A stretch of 64,000 nucleotides of DNA, taken from an uncultured Draconibacterium sp. (GTDB lineage Bacteria; Bacteroidota; Bacteroidia; Bacteroidales; Prolixibacteraceae). Location of the stretch: assembly GCF_963677575.1 (NCBI RefSeq), contig NZ_OY782038.1, positions 1,860,001-1,924,000 of the forward strand, read 5' to 3'. The notes beneath the pieces were generated by a model. That model was not told the DNA's origin and did no database searches. It was given only the letters and a program-made list of their open reading frames with translations. Positions 9,255 to 16,899 of this stretch are shown here, in pieces. How positions within the stretch are numbered: the stretch's first letter is position 1; each line of letters begins with the position of its first letter. The translations under genes and the position numbers were made by a program.

Positions 9255-10073
9255 TTACTCAGCCAAAACCAGCAATTCAATTTTTCTGAAATCAGTACTA
9301 TGACCTTCAGCCTGAATAGAAATTGTACCCTTTGTTAGCATTTTATTTCCATCGGCCGGTAGAAGTTTTTCGTAAGTAGGATCTCGCGGATCAAGCTGTG
9401 GTTTTTCGTAATGCAACACTTCTACTCCGTCTACAAAATGACGGATTAGTTCTCCACCATGCACTTCTGCTTCAACAGTCACCCATTTGTCATCATACTG
9501 CGTTTCGGCAGTCGAGTTGATGGTATGTGGTTCAATTAATTCTCCGTTCATCACCACGTTTGTTCCGGGAGTACAAAGGTTCATCGTTGGACGCTCGCCT
9601 TGTCCGGTAACGCCGCCTAATAACTGTACTTCAATTGATGTTGGAAATGCCTGATCGAGTTCCATCGATTCTGCCGTCTGTCCATGAATCATCAAACCAT
9701 TATTTCGAAATGCCCAATTCGGCGCGTTTTTTAATTGAGGCCCAACAAACCGATACTCAACCCGCAAACGGTAGTGCGAAAATTCATCCTTGTAAAACAA
9801 GTGCCCGAATTCACCATTCCACTCGTCCCAATCGTCATACGAAACGCGAAGCAGACCATCTTCAACGCGGAACGTATTTTTGTAATTAACACCTAACTCG
9901 TACCCAGTAAACTTTGGGGTCCAGTCGTCTATATCTTTGCCATTGAACAATTGAATCCACTCCTCACCCGATTTTTCAGCTGATTGTTGTGATTTGGGTT
10001 TTGAATTACATGCCGATAAAAGCATTGAACACGCCAGAAGGGCAATTCCAAAGAGCTTGTAAGTTGTTGTCAT
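9255..10073 (-). CDS. DUF1080 (3-keto-disaccharide hydrolase-like) lipoprotein
   Basis: 272 residues. The N-terminus has a lipoprotein signal ending LLSAC with Cys22 as the lipidated residue, so it is probably surface- or periplasm-anchored. The DUF1080 jelly-roll begins with EEWIQLFNGKDIDDWTPKFTGYE and contains NNGLMIHGQ and SIEVQLLGG. Relatives bind or cleave sugars, and some act on 3-keto-glycosides; no such pathway genes are adjacent. It faces the tetR operon across a 163-base divergent gap. Confidence 0.87.
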   Translation of the reverse strand: MTTTYKLFGIALLACSMLLSACNSKPKSQQSAEKSGEEWIQLFNGKDIDDWTPKFTGYELGVNYKNTFRVEDGLLRVSYDDWDEWNGEFGHLFYKDEFSHYRLRVEYRFVGPQLKNAPNWAFRNNGLMIHGQTAESMELDQAFPTSIEVQLLGGVTGQGERPTMNLCTPGTNVVMNGELIEPHTINSTAETQYDDKWVTVEAEVHGGELIRHFVDGVEVLHYEKPQLDPRDPTYEKLLPADGNKMLTKGTISIQAEGHSTDFRKIELLVLAE

Positions 10074-10138
10074 TACTGAAGTTTTAATTGATTTAGTTAT
10101 CAGGTAAAGTTAAAACAATATTAAAAAGAACAAAAATT

Positions 10139-10163
10139 AACCAAACGGTTAAACTATTTAGTT
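10139..10163. promoter_or_regulatory. TetR operator copy 1 (predicted)
   Basis: A 25-base block containing imperfect palindrome AACCAAACGGTT followed by AACTATTTAGTT. The same 25-base block recurs at 10201-10225 with three differences, bracketing the predicted tetR promoter. It lies in the divergent region of the TetR gene, as expected for an autoregulated repressor. Confidence 0.6.
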
Positions 10164-10170
10164 GAATCTC

Positions 10171-10201
10171 TTGGTTGATTGAATTCAAACCTCTACATTT
10201 G
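10171..10201 (+). promoter_or_regulatory. Predicted promoter of tetR-efflux operon
   Basis: A -33 TTG (10171-10173) and a perfect Bacteroidota -7 box TACATTTG (10194-10201) are 20 bases apart. The transcription start would fall in the second operator copy, so bound TetR would block initiation. Confidence 0.6.
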
Positions 10202-10225
10202 ACCAATTGGTTAAACTATTTAGTT
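10201..10225. promoter_or_regulatory. TetR operator copy 2 (predicted)
   Basis: Second copy of the 25-base block: perfect palindrome ACCAATTGGT followed by AACTATTTAGTT. It begins on the last base of the -7 box and ends 11 bases before the tetR ATG at 10237. The start-to-start distance to copy 1 is 62 bases, close to six helical turns. Confidence 0.6.
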
Positions 10226-10236
10226 AATAACAATTC

Positions 10237-10851
10237 ATGACAACCATAAAAAAAGACAATACTGAAGAAAAGATTCTGGCCGCTGCCCGCAATGTGTTTA
10301 TCCATAAAGGCATGGACGGAGCCCGCATGCAAGAAATTGCCGACGAAGCCGGGATTAACAAAGCCTTGCTTCATTACTATTTCCGATCGAAACAAAAGTT
10401 GTTCGAAGCCATTTTCAAAAGTGTTTTTGGAAAGATTATGCCCAATATAATGCTCATGGTAAATTCCGACAAACCTATTGAGGATAAGCTTGCCGCCTTT
10501 ATCGAAAACTACATCGATATTCTGACGACAACCCCTTTCCTTCCAACATTCATTTTAAAAGAAATACATCGCGATCCTGAATTTCTTGCCGGAATGATTA
10601 AAGAAAGCGGGATTAATCCCCGGCAAATCATAACCATGTTTAAGCAAGAAATGGACAACGGAAAAATCAGAAAAATGGATCCGCGCGACCTCATCATTAA
10701 TATTATAAGCCTGAGCGTTTTCCCAATTGCCGGGAAACCTCTTCTCTCGGAAATGTTTTTCGAGAAGGACAAGGCGAACTACGACGAATTTATTCAAAAA
10801 AGAAAAGTAACTATCAAGGAATTTATCCTTCACTCAATCCTAATAAAATGA
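10237..10851 (+). CDS. TetR/AcrR family transcriptional regulator
   Basis: 204 residues. The N-terminal TetR DNA-binding domain spans about residues 10-57: ILAAARNVFIHKGMDGARMQEIADEAGINKALLHYYF, with the recognition helix at NKALLHYYF. The C-terminal ligand domain is of the kind found with YbhGFSR-type exporters (CecR/YbiH relatives). It is the first gene of the efflux operon and overlaps the TolC-like gene by four bases (ATGA). The two 25-base operators upstream suggest it represses its own operon until an unknown toxic ligand binds. Confidence 0.9.
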   Translation: MTTIKKDNTEEKILAAARNVFIHKGMDGARMQEIADEAGINKALLHYYFRSKQKLFEAIFKSVFGKIMPNIMLMVNSDKPIEDKLAAFIENYIDILTTTPFLPTFILKEIHRDPEFLAGMIKESGINPRQIITMFKQEMDNGKIRKMDPRDLIINIISLSVFPIAGKPLLSEMFFEKDKANYDEFIQKRKVTIKEFILHSILIK

Positions 10852-12125
10852 GAAAGATTCTGATTCTATTGTTATTTCCGTTTCAATTGGCGGTTGCCCA
10901 AAACAATGTTCAATTAGACAGTTGTTATGTTTGGGCCCGACAAAACTACCCCAATCTGAAACAGTCGGAATTGTGGAAAGAGATTAATTCGCTTTCCATA
11001 CAAAACCACGAAACCAACTATTTGCCACAGGTAACGTTAAACGGGCAAGCCACTTATCAATCAGCTGTAACCGAGGTTCCGGTTTCAATGCCGGGAATTA
11101 CCATACCAACCGTATCGAAAAATCGTTACAACACCTACGCCGAGTTGCAGCAAACCATTTGGGATGGCGGGCTTACCAAGGTCAACAAAACACTGGAAAC
11201 GGCCATTTTGAACAGCAACCTTAGTCAGCTTGAGGTAGAACTTTACAAACTGAACGAACAGGTTGCACAGGCCTTTTTTACAACTTTGGTTGTCAAGCAG
11301 CAAAAAGAGGTAATTCTTGCACAGTTAAAAACAATTGACGAACAATTGAGTCGGTTAGAATCCGGGATTCGAAACGGAGTAACCGAGCCGTCGGCAGCCA
11401 TGGTACTAAAAGCCGAACGAATCAACCTTGATCAAAATATTGTAGAACTGGATGCAGCTAAAAGTGCATCGCGCCAAATGCTTGAATTGCTTACCGGAAA
11501 ACAATTTGCTGAAAACGGAACATTCATTTATCAAACCAACTTTTCATTCAATTCAGAATTACTACGTCCCGAATTACAATTGCTTGGCGTTCAACGAGAG
11601 CAGCTGGCAGTTCAAAGCGATCTTCTTTCGAAAACCAGAAATCCGAAGCTTTTCGGTTTTGGACAGTTGGGTTATGGCAAGCCCGGACTGAATATGCTAC
11701 TCGACGAATTTAAAGGCTACTACCTTTTGGGTGTGGGCGTTTCGTGGAACGCCTTCGACTGGAAACAAACTTCACGACAAAGACAGGTTTTGCAATTTAA
11801 ACAAGAAATGCTTCAAAGCCAGGAAGCCACATTTATACAAAACCTTAACCTGTTACTCATTCAACAAAAAGAACAGATCGGGAAACTGGAACAATTGATT
11901 ACCAACGACGAAGATCTGGTAGAACTACGTGCCGGGATTACCAAAGCAGCCGCCTCAAAACTTGAAAACGAAACAATTACAACTTCCGACTATGTTCAGG
12001 AATTACAAGCGGAAACCGTTGCAAAACTAAAACAAGAACTGCATAAGATTCAGCTCAACGAAGCCCGTGAGAAATATGTCCTGATAAAAGGAAAAACATT
12101 GCCAGGCACATTAACACAGAACTAA
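10848..12125 (+). CDS. TolC-family outer membrane efflux protein
   Basis: 425 residues with signal peptide MRKILILLLFPFQLAVAQ, cleaved after AVAQ or similar. The body is long amphipathic helices with the paired repeats of outer-membrane factors (WARQNYPNLKQSELWKEINSLSI; YAELQQTIWDGGL; GVGVSWNAFDW). It should form the trimeric outer-membrane duct of the exporter encoded downstream. The start overlaps the tetR stop, indicating translational coupling. Confidence 0.87.
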   Translation: MRKILILLLFPFQLAVAQNNVQLDSCYVWARQNYPNLKQSELWKEINSLSIQNHETNYLPQVTLNGQATYQSAVTEVPVSMPGITIPTVSKNRYNTYAELQQTIWDGGLTKVNKTLETAILNSNLSQLEVELYKLNEQVAQAFFTTLVVKQQKEVILAQLKTIDEQLSRLESGIRNGVTEPSAAMVLKAERINLDQNIVELDAAKSASRQMLELLTGKQFAENGTFIYQTNFSFNSELLRPELQLLGVQREQLAVQSDLLSKTRNPKLFGFGQLGYGKPGLNMLLDEFKGYYLLGVGVSWNAFDWKQTSRQRQVLQFKQEMLQSQEATFIQNLNLLLIQQKEQIGKLEQLITNDEDLVELRAGITKAAASKLENETITTSDYVQELQAETVAKLKQELHKIQLNEAREKYVLIKGKTLPGTLTQN

Positions 12126-12150
12126 AAAATACATGCAAAACATCGTAATC

Positions 12151-13032
12151 ATGAAAAAGATACTTTACATTATTTCTTTGCCATTACTTTTTATGGCCTG
12201 CCAATCGGATAACGATACAGCCGATGCCTATGGCAATTTCGAGGCGGAAACCGTTATTGTCTCGGCAGAAACTCCGGGAAAGATTCTTGAACTAAATGTT
12301 GACAAAGGAGATAAAATTGAAGCCGGCTTTTCTACAGCGCTTATCGATACGGTTCAACTGCACTTACAACTGTTACAACTTGATGCGCAGCAAACTGCGG
12401 TAGTGGCCAAACGTCAGTCGACTCAGTCGCAGATTGCTGTATTCGAAGAGCAAAAAGCAAACCTTAAAATTAACGAAGAACGCATAAAAAAAATGCTAAA
12501 AGATGGAGCTGCCACACAAAAACAGCTCGACGATATTCAGGGACAGATTAGTGTAATCGACAAACAAATTGCAAATACAAAAACACAGTTTACGCTTATT
12601 AGCAAGGAACAGGAAGTTTTGGAAGCTCAAAAAACTTCGTTGATTGATCAGTTAAGTCGTTGCAATATAGAATCGCCGGTTTCAGGAACAATTCTCGAAA
12701 CTTACGCCGAGCAAGGAGAATTAACCACTGCCGGAAAAGCGCTTTTTAAAATTGCAGATATCAGCGAATTGGAACTTAAAGTTTATGTTAGTGGCGCCCA
12801 GCTTCCACATGTAAAACTCGGTCAGCAGCTTGATGTTTTGGTCGATCAAAATTCCACCGAAAACCAACATTTCACGGGAATGATTACCTGGATTTCATCG
12901 GAAGCGGAATTTACGCCAAAGATCATCCAAACCAAAGAGGAACGCGTAAAACTCGTTTACGCTGTCAAAGTAACTGTAAAGAATGACGGAACTTTAAAAA
13001 TAGGTATGCCGGGGGAAGTGAGATGGAAGTGA
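12151..13032 (+). CDS. HlyD-family periplasmic adaptor lipoprotein
   Basis: About 293 residues from the ATG at 12151; the ATG at 12133 would add six residues before the signal and is less likely because MKKILYIISLPLLFMAC is a compact lipoprotein signal with the lipid-bearing Cys at 17. A biotinyl/lipoyl half-domain (VIVSAETPGKILELNVDKGDKIEAG), a long coiled coil (residues about 75-160), and the second half-domain (CNIESPVSGTILETYAEQGE) follow in the order expected. It bridges the inner-membrane ABC transporter to the TolC-like channel (YbhG role). Confidence 0.87.
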   Translation: MKKILYIISLPLLFMACQSDNDTADAYGNFEAETVIVSAETPGKILELNVDKGDKIEAGFSTALIDTVQLHLQLLQLDAQQTAVVAKRQSTQSQIAVFEEQKANLKINEERIKKMLKDGAATQKQLDDIQGQISVIDKQIANTKTQFTLISKEQEVLEAQKTSLIDQLSRCNIESPVSGTILETYAEQGELTTAGKALFKIADISELELKVYVSGAQLPHVKLGQQLDVLVDQNSTENQHFTGMITWISSEAEFTPKIIQTKEERVKLVYAVKVTVKNDGTLKIGMPGEVRWK

Positions 13033-13034
13033 TC

Positions 13035-13500
13035 AGCCGCAGTATTCAGTCACAGTTAGCAGTTTCAGTTAACAGTAACAACAACAATACATATTATGGA
13101 TTTTAAACATTTAATCGCATATCAAAAGGCATTTAAACTGGCCATGGATATTTTTAAAGTTTCTAAAACATTTCCAAAAGAAGAAAAGTACTCGTTAACT
13201 GATCAAATTAGAAGATCTTCCCGTTCAACATGCACCAACATTGCAGAAGCGTATCGTAAAAGACGATATCCAAAACACTTTTTAAGCAAACTTACCGACT
13301 CCGATGGCGAGAACAGTGAAACTGCTTCCTGGCTTGATTTTGCTTTTGCCTGTAAATACATCAGCAACGACATCCATGAGAAATTATACAACGAATGTGT
13401 GGAAATAGGCAAACTTTTAAACTACATGATGAGCAATCCTGAAAAATTTGGTAGCAGCAAGGTTCTTGACTGACAACTGTGACTGAGACTGTAAACTAAA
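13035..13500 (+). mobile_element. CAGT-arm element carrying a four-helix-bundle gene
   Basis: The gene at 13096-13473 is bracketed by imperfect inverted arms. The left arm (about 13035-13080) contains TCAGTCACAGTTAGCAGT; the right arm (13466-13500) read on the opposite strand gives CTCAGTCACAGTTGTCAGT. It fills the gap between the adaptor and first ATPase genes. An ORF-less version of the same unit sits at 14407-14490, which supports treating this as a discrete movable unit rather than an operon gene. Confidence 0.6.
13096..13473 (+). CDS. Four-helix-bundle protein (23S rRNA IVP / S23 type)
   Basis: 125 residues, an intact member of the TIGR02436/PF05635 four-helix-bundle family, with the usual LIAYQKAFKLAMDIF start, LTDQIRRSSRST, NIAEAYRKRRYPKHF and DGENSETASWLDFA segments. 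Family members occur in rRNA intervening sequences and as Avd accessory proteins of diversity-generating retroelements, and bind nucleic acid in the latter case; this type has no established role. It has nothing in common with the surrounding efflux genes and is flanked by inverted arms, so it is probably a passenger of a repeat element. Confidence 0.85.
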   Translation: MDFKHLIAYQKAFKLAMDIFKVSKTFPKEEKYSLTDQIRRSSRSTCTNIAEAYRKRRYPKHFLSKLTDSDGENSETASWLDFAFACKYISNDIHEKLYNECVEIGKLLNYMMSNPEKFGSSKVLD

Positions 13501-13503
13501 AAA

Positions 13504-14406
13504 ATGATCGAGATAAACAACATAACAAAGTCGTACAAAGAAACCACGGCACTTTCGGGCATCAACCTGCACGTGAATGAAGGTGAGCTTTTTGGACTGA
13601 TCGGTCCTGACGGTGCCGGTAAATCAACGTTGATACGCATTCTCATGACGTTACTTTTGCCAGATTCAGGCGAAGCAAAATTAGACGGATTGGACGTGGT
13701 TGAAAACTACAAGAAGATTCGCAAAATGGTTGGTTATATGCCGGGACGTTTTTCATTGTACCAGGATCTTAGTGTAGAAGAAAACCTGAACTTTTTTGCG
13801 ACTGTTTTTGGCACTACCGTTCAAGAAAATTACGATTTGATTCGTGATATCTATTACCAAATTGAGCCTTTTAAAAACCGCAGGGCCGGAAAATTGTCGG
13901 GTGGTATGAAACAAAAGCTGGCGCTTTCGTGTGCATTAATCCACAAACCCAGAATACTGGTACTCGACGAACCTACAACTGGTGTGGATGCCGTTTCGCG
14001 TAAAGAGTTTTGGGAGATGCTGAAAAACCTCCAGCAAAAAGGAATTACCATTTTGGTGTCGACACCTTATATGGATGAAGCTGACCTTTGCGACCGCGTA
14101 GCACTTATTCAAAACGGACAGATTTTAGATGTGAATTCTCCCAAACGCATAACCAAAAAATTTCCACGAAAGATTATCCAGGTAGGTGCCCGAAATATGT
14201 ATAAACTGATTAACGATTTACGTGCTTACGAAAAAGCTGAAGCAGTTTATGCCTTTGGCCAGTTTGCTCACTTTACCGGACTAAATGACGAAGTGAAAAC
14301 CAACGAACTCGATATTTATCTGCAAAATCTGGGGCATGAAGAGATAATAGTGGAAGAAATTCCGGCCGGAATTGAAGATGTATTTATGAACTTAATGGAG
14401 CAATGA
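13504..14406 (+). CDS. ABC transporter ATP-binding protein, degenerate NBD (YbhF N-half-like)
   Basis: 300 residues. Walker A GPDGAGKST (35-43), signature LSGGMKQ (131-137) and Walker B ILVLDEPT are intact. However, the Q-loop position is Gly81 (YMPGRF) instead of Gln, and the H-loop position is Pro188 (STPYMDEAD) instead of His. Alone it should hydrolyse ATP poorly; it is expected to pair with the second ATPase at 14497 and supply the signature motif. An accessory domain after residue 215 is as in other drug-export ATPases. It is in an operon with the adaptor and permeases. Confidence 0.9.
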   Translation: MIEINNITKSYKETTALSGINLHVNEGELFGLIGPDGAGKSTLIRILMTLLLPDSGEAKLDGLDVVENYKKIRKMVGYMPGRFSLYQDLSVEENLNFFATVFGTTVQENYDLIRDIYYQIEPFKNRRAGKLSGGMKQKLALSCALIHKPRILVLDEPTTGVDAVSRKEFWEMLKNLQQKGITILVSTPYMDEADLCDRVALIQNGQILDVNSPKRITKKFPRKIIQVGARNMYKLINDLRAYEKAEAVYAFGQFAHFTGLNDEVKTNELDIYLQNLGHEEIIVEEIPAGIEDVFMNLMEQ

Positions 14407-14490
14407 GAAGTCACAGTTGACAGTCGCAGTTGACAGTAACGAAAATAAGTAATATGGATTTCTGTGACTGAAAACTAAGACTACAAACTA
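14407..14490 (+). mobile_element. ORF-less deletion derivative of the CAGT-arm element
   Basis: The gap between the two ATPase genes begins AGTCACAGTTGACAGT, then CAGTTGACAGTAAC, a spacer, ATGGATTT and CTGTGACTGA. The first part matches 13050-13103 including the first nine bases of the four-helix-bundle gene (ATGGATTT plus one), and the last part matches the right arm near 13478-13498. The ORF body is missing, so this appears to be an internal deletion product. Confidence 0.6.
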
Positions 14491-14496
14491 TCTATC

Positions 14497-15222
14497 ATGG
14501 AAAAAGAAATAATCATTTCAGCAAGAAACCTGATGAAAAAATTCGGCCACTTTACGGCAAACGACAACCTTACGTTTGAAGTAAAAAAGGGTGAGATTTT
14601 TGGATTTCTTGGAGCCAACGGAGCAGGAAAAACGACTGCAATCCGCATTCTATGCGGACTTTCTTCACCAACATCGGGCGAGGTGGAAGTGGCAGGTTTT
14701 GATATTTATCGGGAAACCGAAAAAATAAAAAAGAACATCGGATACATGAGTCAGAAGTTTTCGCTGTATGAAGACCTGACAATTTTGGAGAACATTAAGT
14801 TATATGCAGGAATTTATGGAATTAGCCGGAAACAACGCAAAGCAAAAGAGTCGGAATTGCTAAAAAAATTGGAGCTGGAAAATGTAAAAAACAAGCTCAT
14901 CGGTGATTTGCCGCTGGGATGGAAACAAAAGCTGGCTTTTTCGGTGGCCATTTTTCACGATCCAAAAATTGTATTTCTCGATGAGCCTACGGGAGGTGTT
15001 GATCCGGTTACACGTCGTAAATTCTGGGACCTGATTTACGAAGCGGCTCACAACGGCATTACCATTTTTGTAACCACACACTATATGGATGAAGCCGAAT
15101 ATTGCGACCGCGTTTCAATAATGAATGCCGGTAAAATTGAAGCACTCGACACGCCCGCAAAACTGAAAGAAAGATATAATGCAACCAACATGGACGAAGT
15201 GTTTTTGAAAATAGCGAGATGA
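14497..15222 (+). CDS. ABC transporter ATP-binding protein, catalytic NBD (YbhF C-half-like)
   Basis: 241 residues. Walker A GANGAGKTT (39-47), Q-loop Gln86 (YMSQKFSLY), Walker B IVFLDEPTGGVDP and H-loop His195 (VTTHYMDEAE) are intact, but the signature reads LPLGWKQ (138-144) instead of LSGGxxQ. This complements the first ATPase, which has a good signature but lost Q and H loops, so the pair should form one competent and one degenerate ATP site. In E. coli both halves are one protein (YbhF); here they are separate genes. Confidence 0.9.
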   Translation: MEKEIIISARNLMKKFGHFTANDNLTFEVKKGEIFGFLGANGAGKTTAIRILCGLSSPTSGEVEVAGFDIYRETEKIKKNIGYMSQKFSLYEDLTILENIKLYAGIYGISRKQRKAKESELLKKLELENVKNKLIGDLPLGWKQKLAFSVAIFHDPKIVFLDEPTGGVDPVTRRKFWDLIYEAAHNGITIFVTTHYMDEAEYCDRVSIMNAGKIEALDTPAKLKERYNATNMDEVFLKIAR

Positions 15223-15237
15223 CAGCCACAAAACAAT

Positions 15238-15314
15238 GTTATTTCGACGAGTTTGCGAGGAGAAATCTGTTCCCAATGAAGTAGATTTCTCAGTCATTCT
15301 TCCTTCGAAATGAC
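15238..15314 (+). mobile_element. Solo hairpin copy of the GIY-YIG-associated repeat
   Basis: A 77-base unit: left arm with TTTCGACGAG and GCGAGGAGAAATCTGT, a 12-base spacer, and a right arm AGATTTCTCAGTCATTCT ending TCCTTCGAAATGAC. The arms are inverted relative to each other and match the arms that flank the GIY-YIG gene at 16461-16876. It sits between the second ATPase and the first permease. Confidence 0.6.
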
Positions 15315-15335
15315 AACTGGTAATTAATACGAAAA

Positions 15336-16442
15336 ATGAAACAACTAAAATCATTTATAAAAAAAGAATTCTTCCACATTTTTCGCGATCCGCGGACGAT
15401 GCTGATACTTTTTGGCATTCCGGTGGTTCAGCTGCTTGTCTTCGGAACAGTAATTAAAAGCGAAATCAAAGATGTGCACATTGCCATTTACGACCAGTCA
15501 AAGGATGAAACCACGCAGGAAATAACTAATAAACTGCTTTCTTCGGGCTATTTCATACTAGATGAAAATCTTGATAATCTCGACGGTATCGACGCTATAT
15601 TCCGAAAAGGGAAAGTACGGGAAGTGATTGTTTTTGAAAACAATTTCGGGCAGACACTCGGAAAAGAAGGCATTGCCAAAATGCAGTTAATTGCCGACGC
15701 TTCCGATCCGAACATTGCAAAGCTGGCCATTTCCTACACAACTGCCATCGTAAACGACTACATCCGAAAACTGTATCCCGAAATGCAGCTGCCTATGCAA
15801 ATTACACCTGAAGTACGCATGTATTTTAACGAAGAAATGAAAAGTGCATACATGTTCGTTCCCGGAGTAATGGCGCTGATTTTAATGCTCATATCGGCCA
15901 TGATGACTTCCATTTCCATAACCCGCGAAAAAGAACTTGGAACCATGGAGATCCTGCTTGTTTCGCCACTTCGCCCCGTTCAAATTATTGTTGGGAAAGT
16001 GCTCCCCTACCTTTTATTGTCAATCGCCAATGCCTTTATTATTGTGCTGATCGGGCGTTTTGTGTTTGGCGTACCGGTAACTGGCAGTTTCATTTTGCTA
16101 ATGCTCGAAACCATTCTCTTTATAATGATGGCACTTTGCCTGGGAATTCTGATATCAACAGCAGCAAAGAACCAAATGGCAGCCATGTTTATTTCAATGA
16201 TCGGATTAATGCTGCCCACCATCCTGTTATCGGGTTTTATTTTCCCCATAGAAAATATGCCTGTAGTGCTTCAATATTTTAGTCATATAATGCCCGCCCG
16301 ATACTTTATAACAATTGTAAGAACCATTATGCTGAAGGGAACCGGCATCCTTTTCATCTGGAAAGAAACAGCAGTTTTAATTGCTATGACACTGTTTTTT
16401 ATTGTGGTTAGTGTGAAGAAGTTTAAGATTAGGTTGGAGTAG
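15336..16442 (+). CDS. ABC-2 type permease (YbhS/YbhR-like), intact
   Basis: 368 residues: one N-terminal transmembrane helix, a large periplasmic domain (about 45-170), then five helices. The motif REKELGTMEILLVSPLRPVQIIVGK after the second helix is the coupling-helix region of ABC-2 permeases, and LLSGFIFPIENMPVVLQYFSHIMPARYFI is the conserved last loop. It pairs with the permease at 16900 to form the inner-membrane pathway. It is bordered on both sides by members of one repeat family. Confidence 0.9.
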   Translation: MKQLKSFIKKEFFHIFRDPRTMLILFGIPVVQLLVFGTVIKSEIKDVHIAIYDQSKDETTQEITNKLLSSGYFILDENLDNLDGIDAIFRKGKVREVIVFENNFGQTLGKEGIAKMQLIADASDPNIAKLAISYTTAIVNDYIRKLYPEMQLPMQITPEVRMYFNEEMKSAYMFVPGVMALILMLISAMMTSISITREKELGTMEILLVSPLRPVQIIVGKVLPYLLLSIANAFIIVLIGRFVFGVPVTGSFILLMLETILFIMMALCLGILISTAAKNQMAAMFISMIGLMLPTILLSGFIFPIENMPVVLQYFSHIMPARYFITIVRTIMLKGTGILFIWKETAVLIAMTLFFIVVSVKKFKIRLE

Positions 16443-16460
16443 TTGCCTATGCAATTTTCT

Positions 16461-16876
16461 GTCATTTCGACGAGAAAGCGAGGAGAAATCTGTAACAAAT
16501 AGAAAAATGAAAGACCATAACTATTTCGTTTATATTGTGACCAATAAGAATAAAACAGTTCTCTATATCGGTGTGACTGGCGATTTACAGAACAGGATTT
16601 TTGAACATGAAAATGGCTCAATTCCTGGATTTACAAAGAAATATAATTGCCATTATCTGATATATTACGAACACTTTCAGAATATAAATGAAGCGATTGA
16701 CAGGGAAAAAGAACTAAAAAAATGGAGACGAGCGAAAAAGAACAACTCATCAGCACATTTAACAATGACTGGAAATTCCTTAACAGGCAGATTAACGATG
16801 TTCTTTAAAGTGATCAAGAAAAAAAGACAGCGAAGAAAATGAACAGATTTCTCAGTCGTACCTCCTTCGAAATGAC
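16461..16876 (+). mobile_element. Repeat element carrying a GIY-YIG gene
   Basis: Left arm 16461-16493 (GTCATTTCGACGAG ... GAGAAATCTGT) and right arm 16843-16876 (ACAGATTTCTCAG ... TTCGAAATGAC) are imperfect inverted repeats whose first 10 and last 11 bases match exactly. They enclose the GIY-YIG frame. The solo unit at 15238-15314 has the same arms without the gene. Confidence 0.6.
16507..16808 (+). pseudogene. GIY-YIG nuclease-domain protein, frameshifted
   Basis: The frame starts with FVYIVTNKNKTVLYIGVTGDLQNRIFEH, a clear single-domain GIY-YIG (UPF0213/COG2827-like) protein, and reaches REKELKKWRRAKK. There it leaves the family pattern: in the annotated frame it runs on to a stop at 16842 with a basic tail. 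Adding one A to the run at 16735-16739 restores EQLISTFNNDWKFLNRQINDVL and a stop at 16806-16808, giving about 100 residues as usual. GIY-YIG domains cut DNA, but these small standalone forms have no proven role. It is flanked by inverted repeat arms. Confidence 0.8.
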
Positions 16877-16899
16877 AAAATAAATGAAGCAGTTATAAT

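Noticed and set aside
13096..13473. Diversity-generating retroelement (Avd-like protein)
   Set aside because: No reverse transcriptase, template repeat or variable repeat is present in the neighbourhood.
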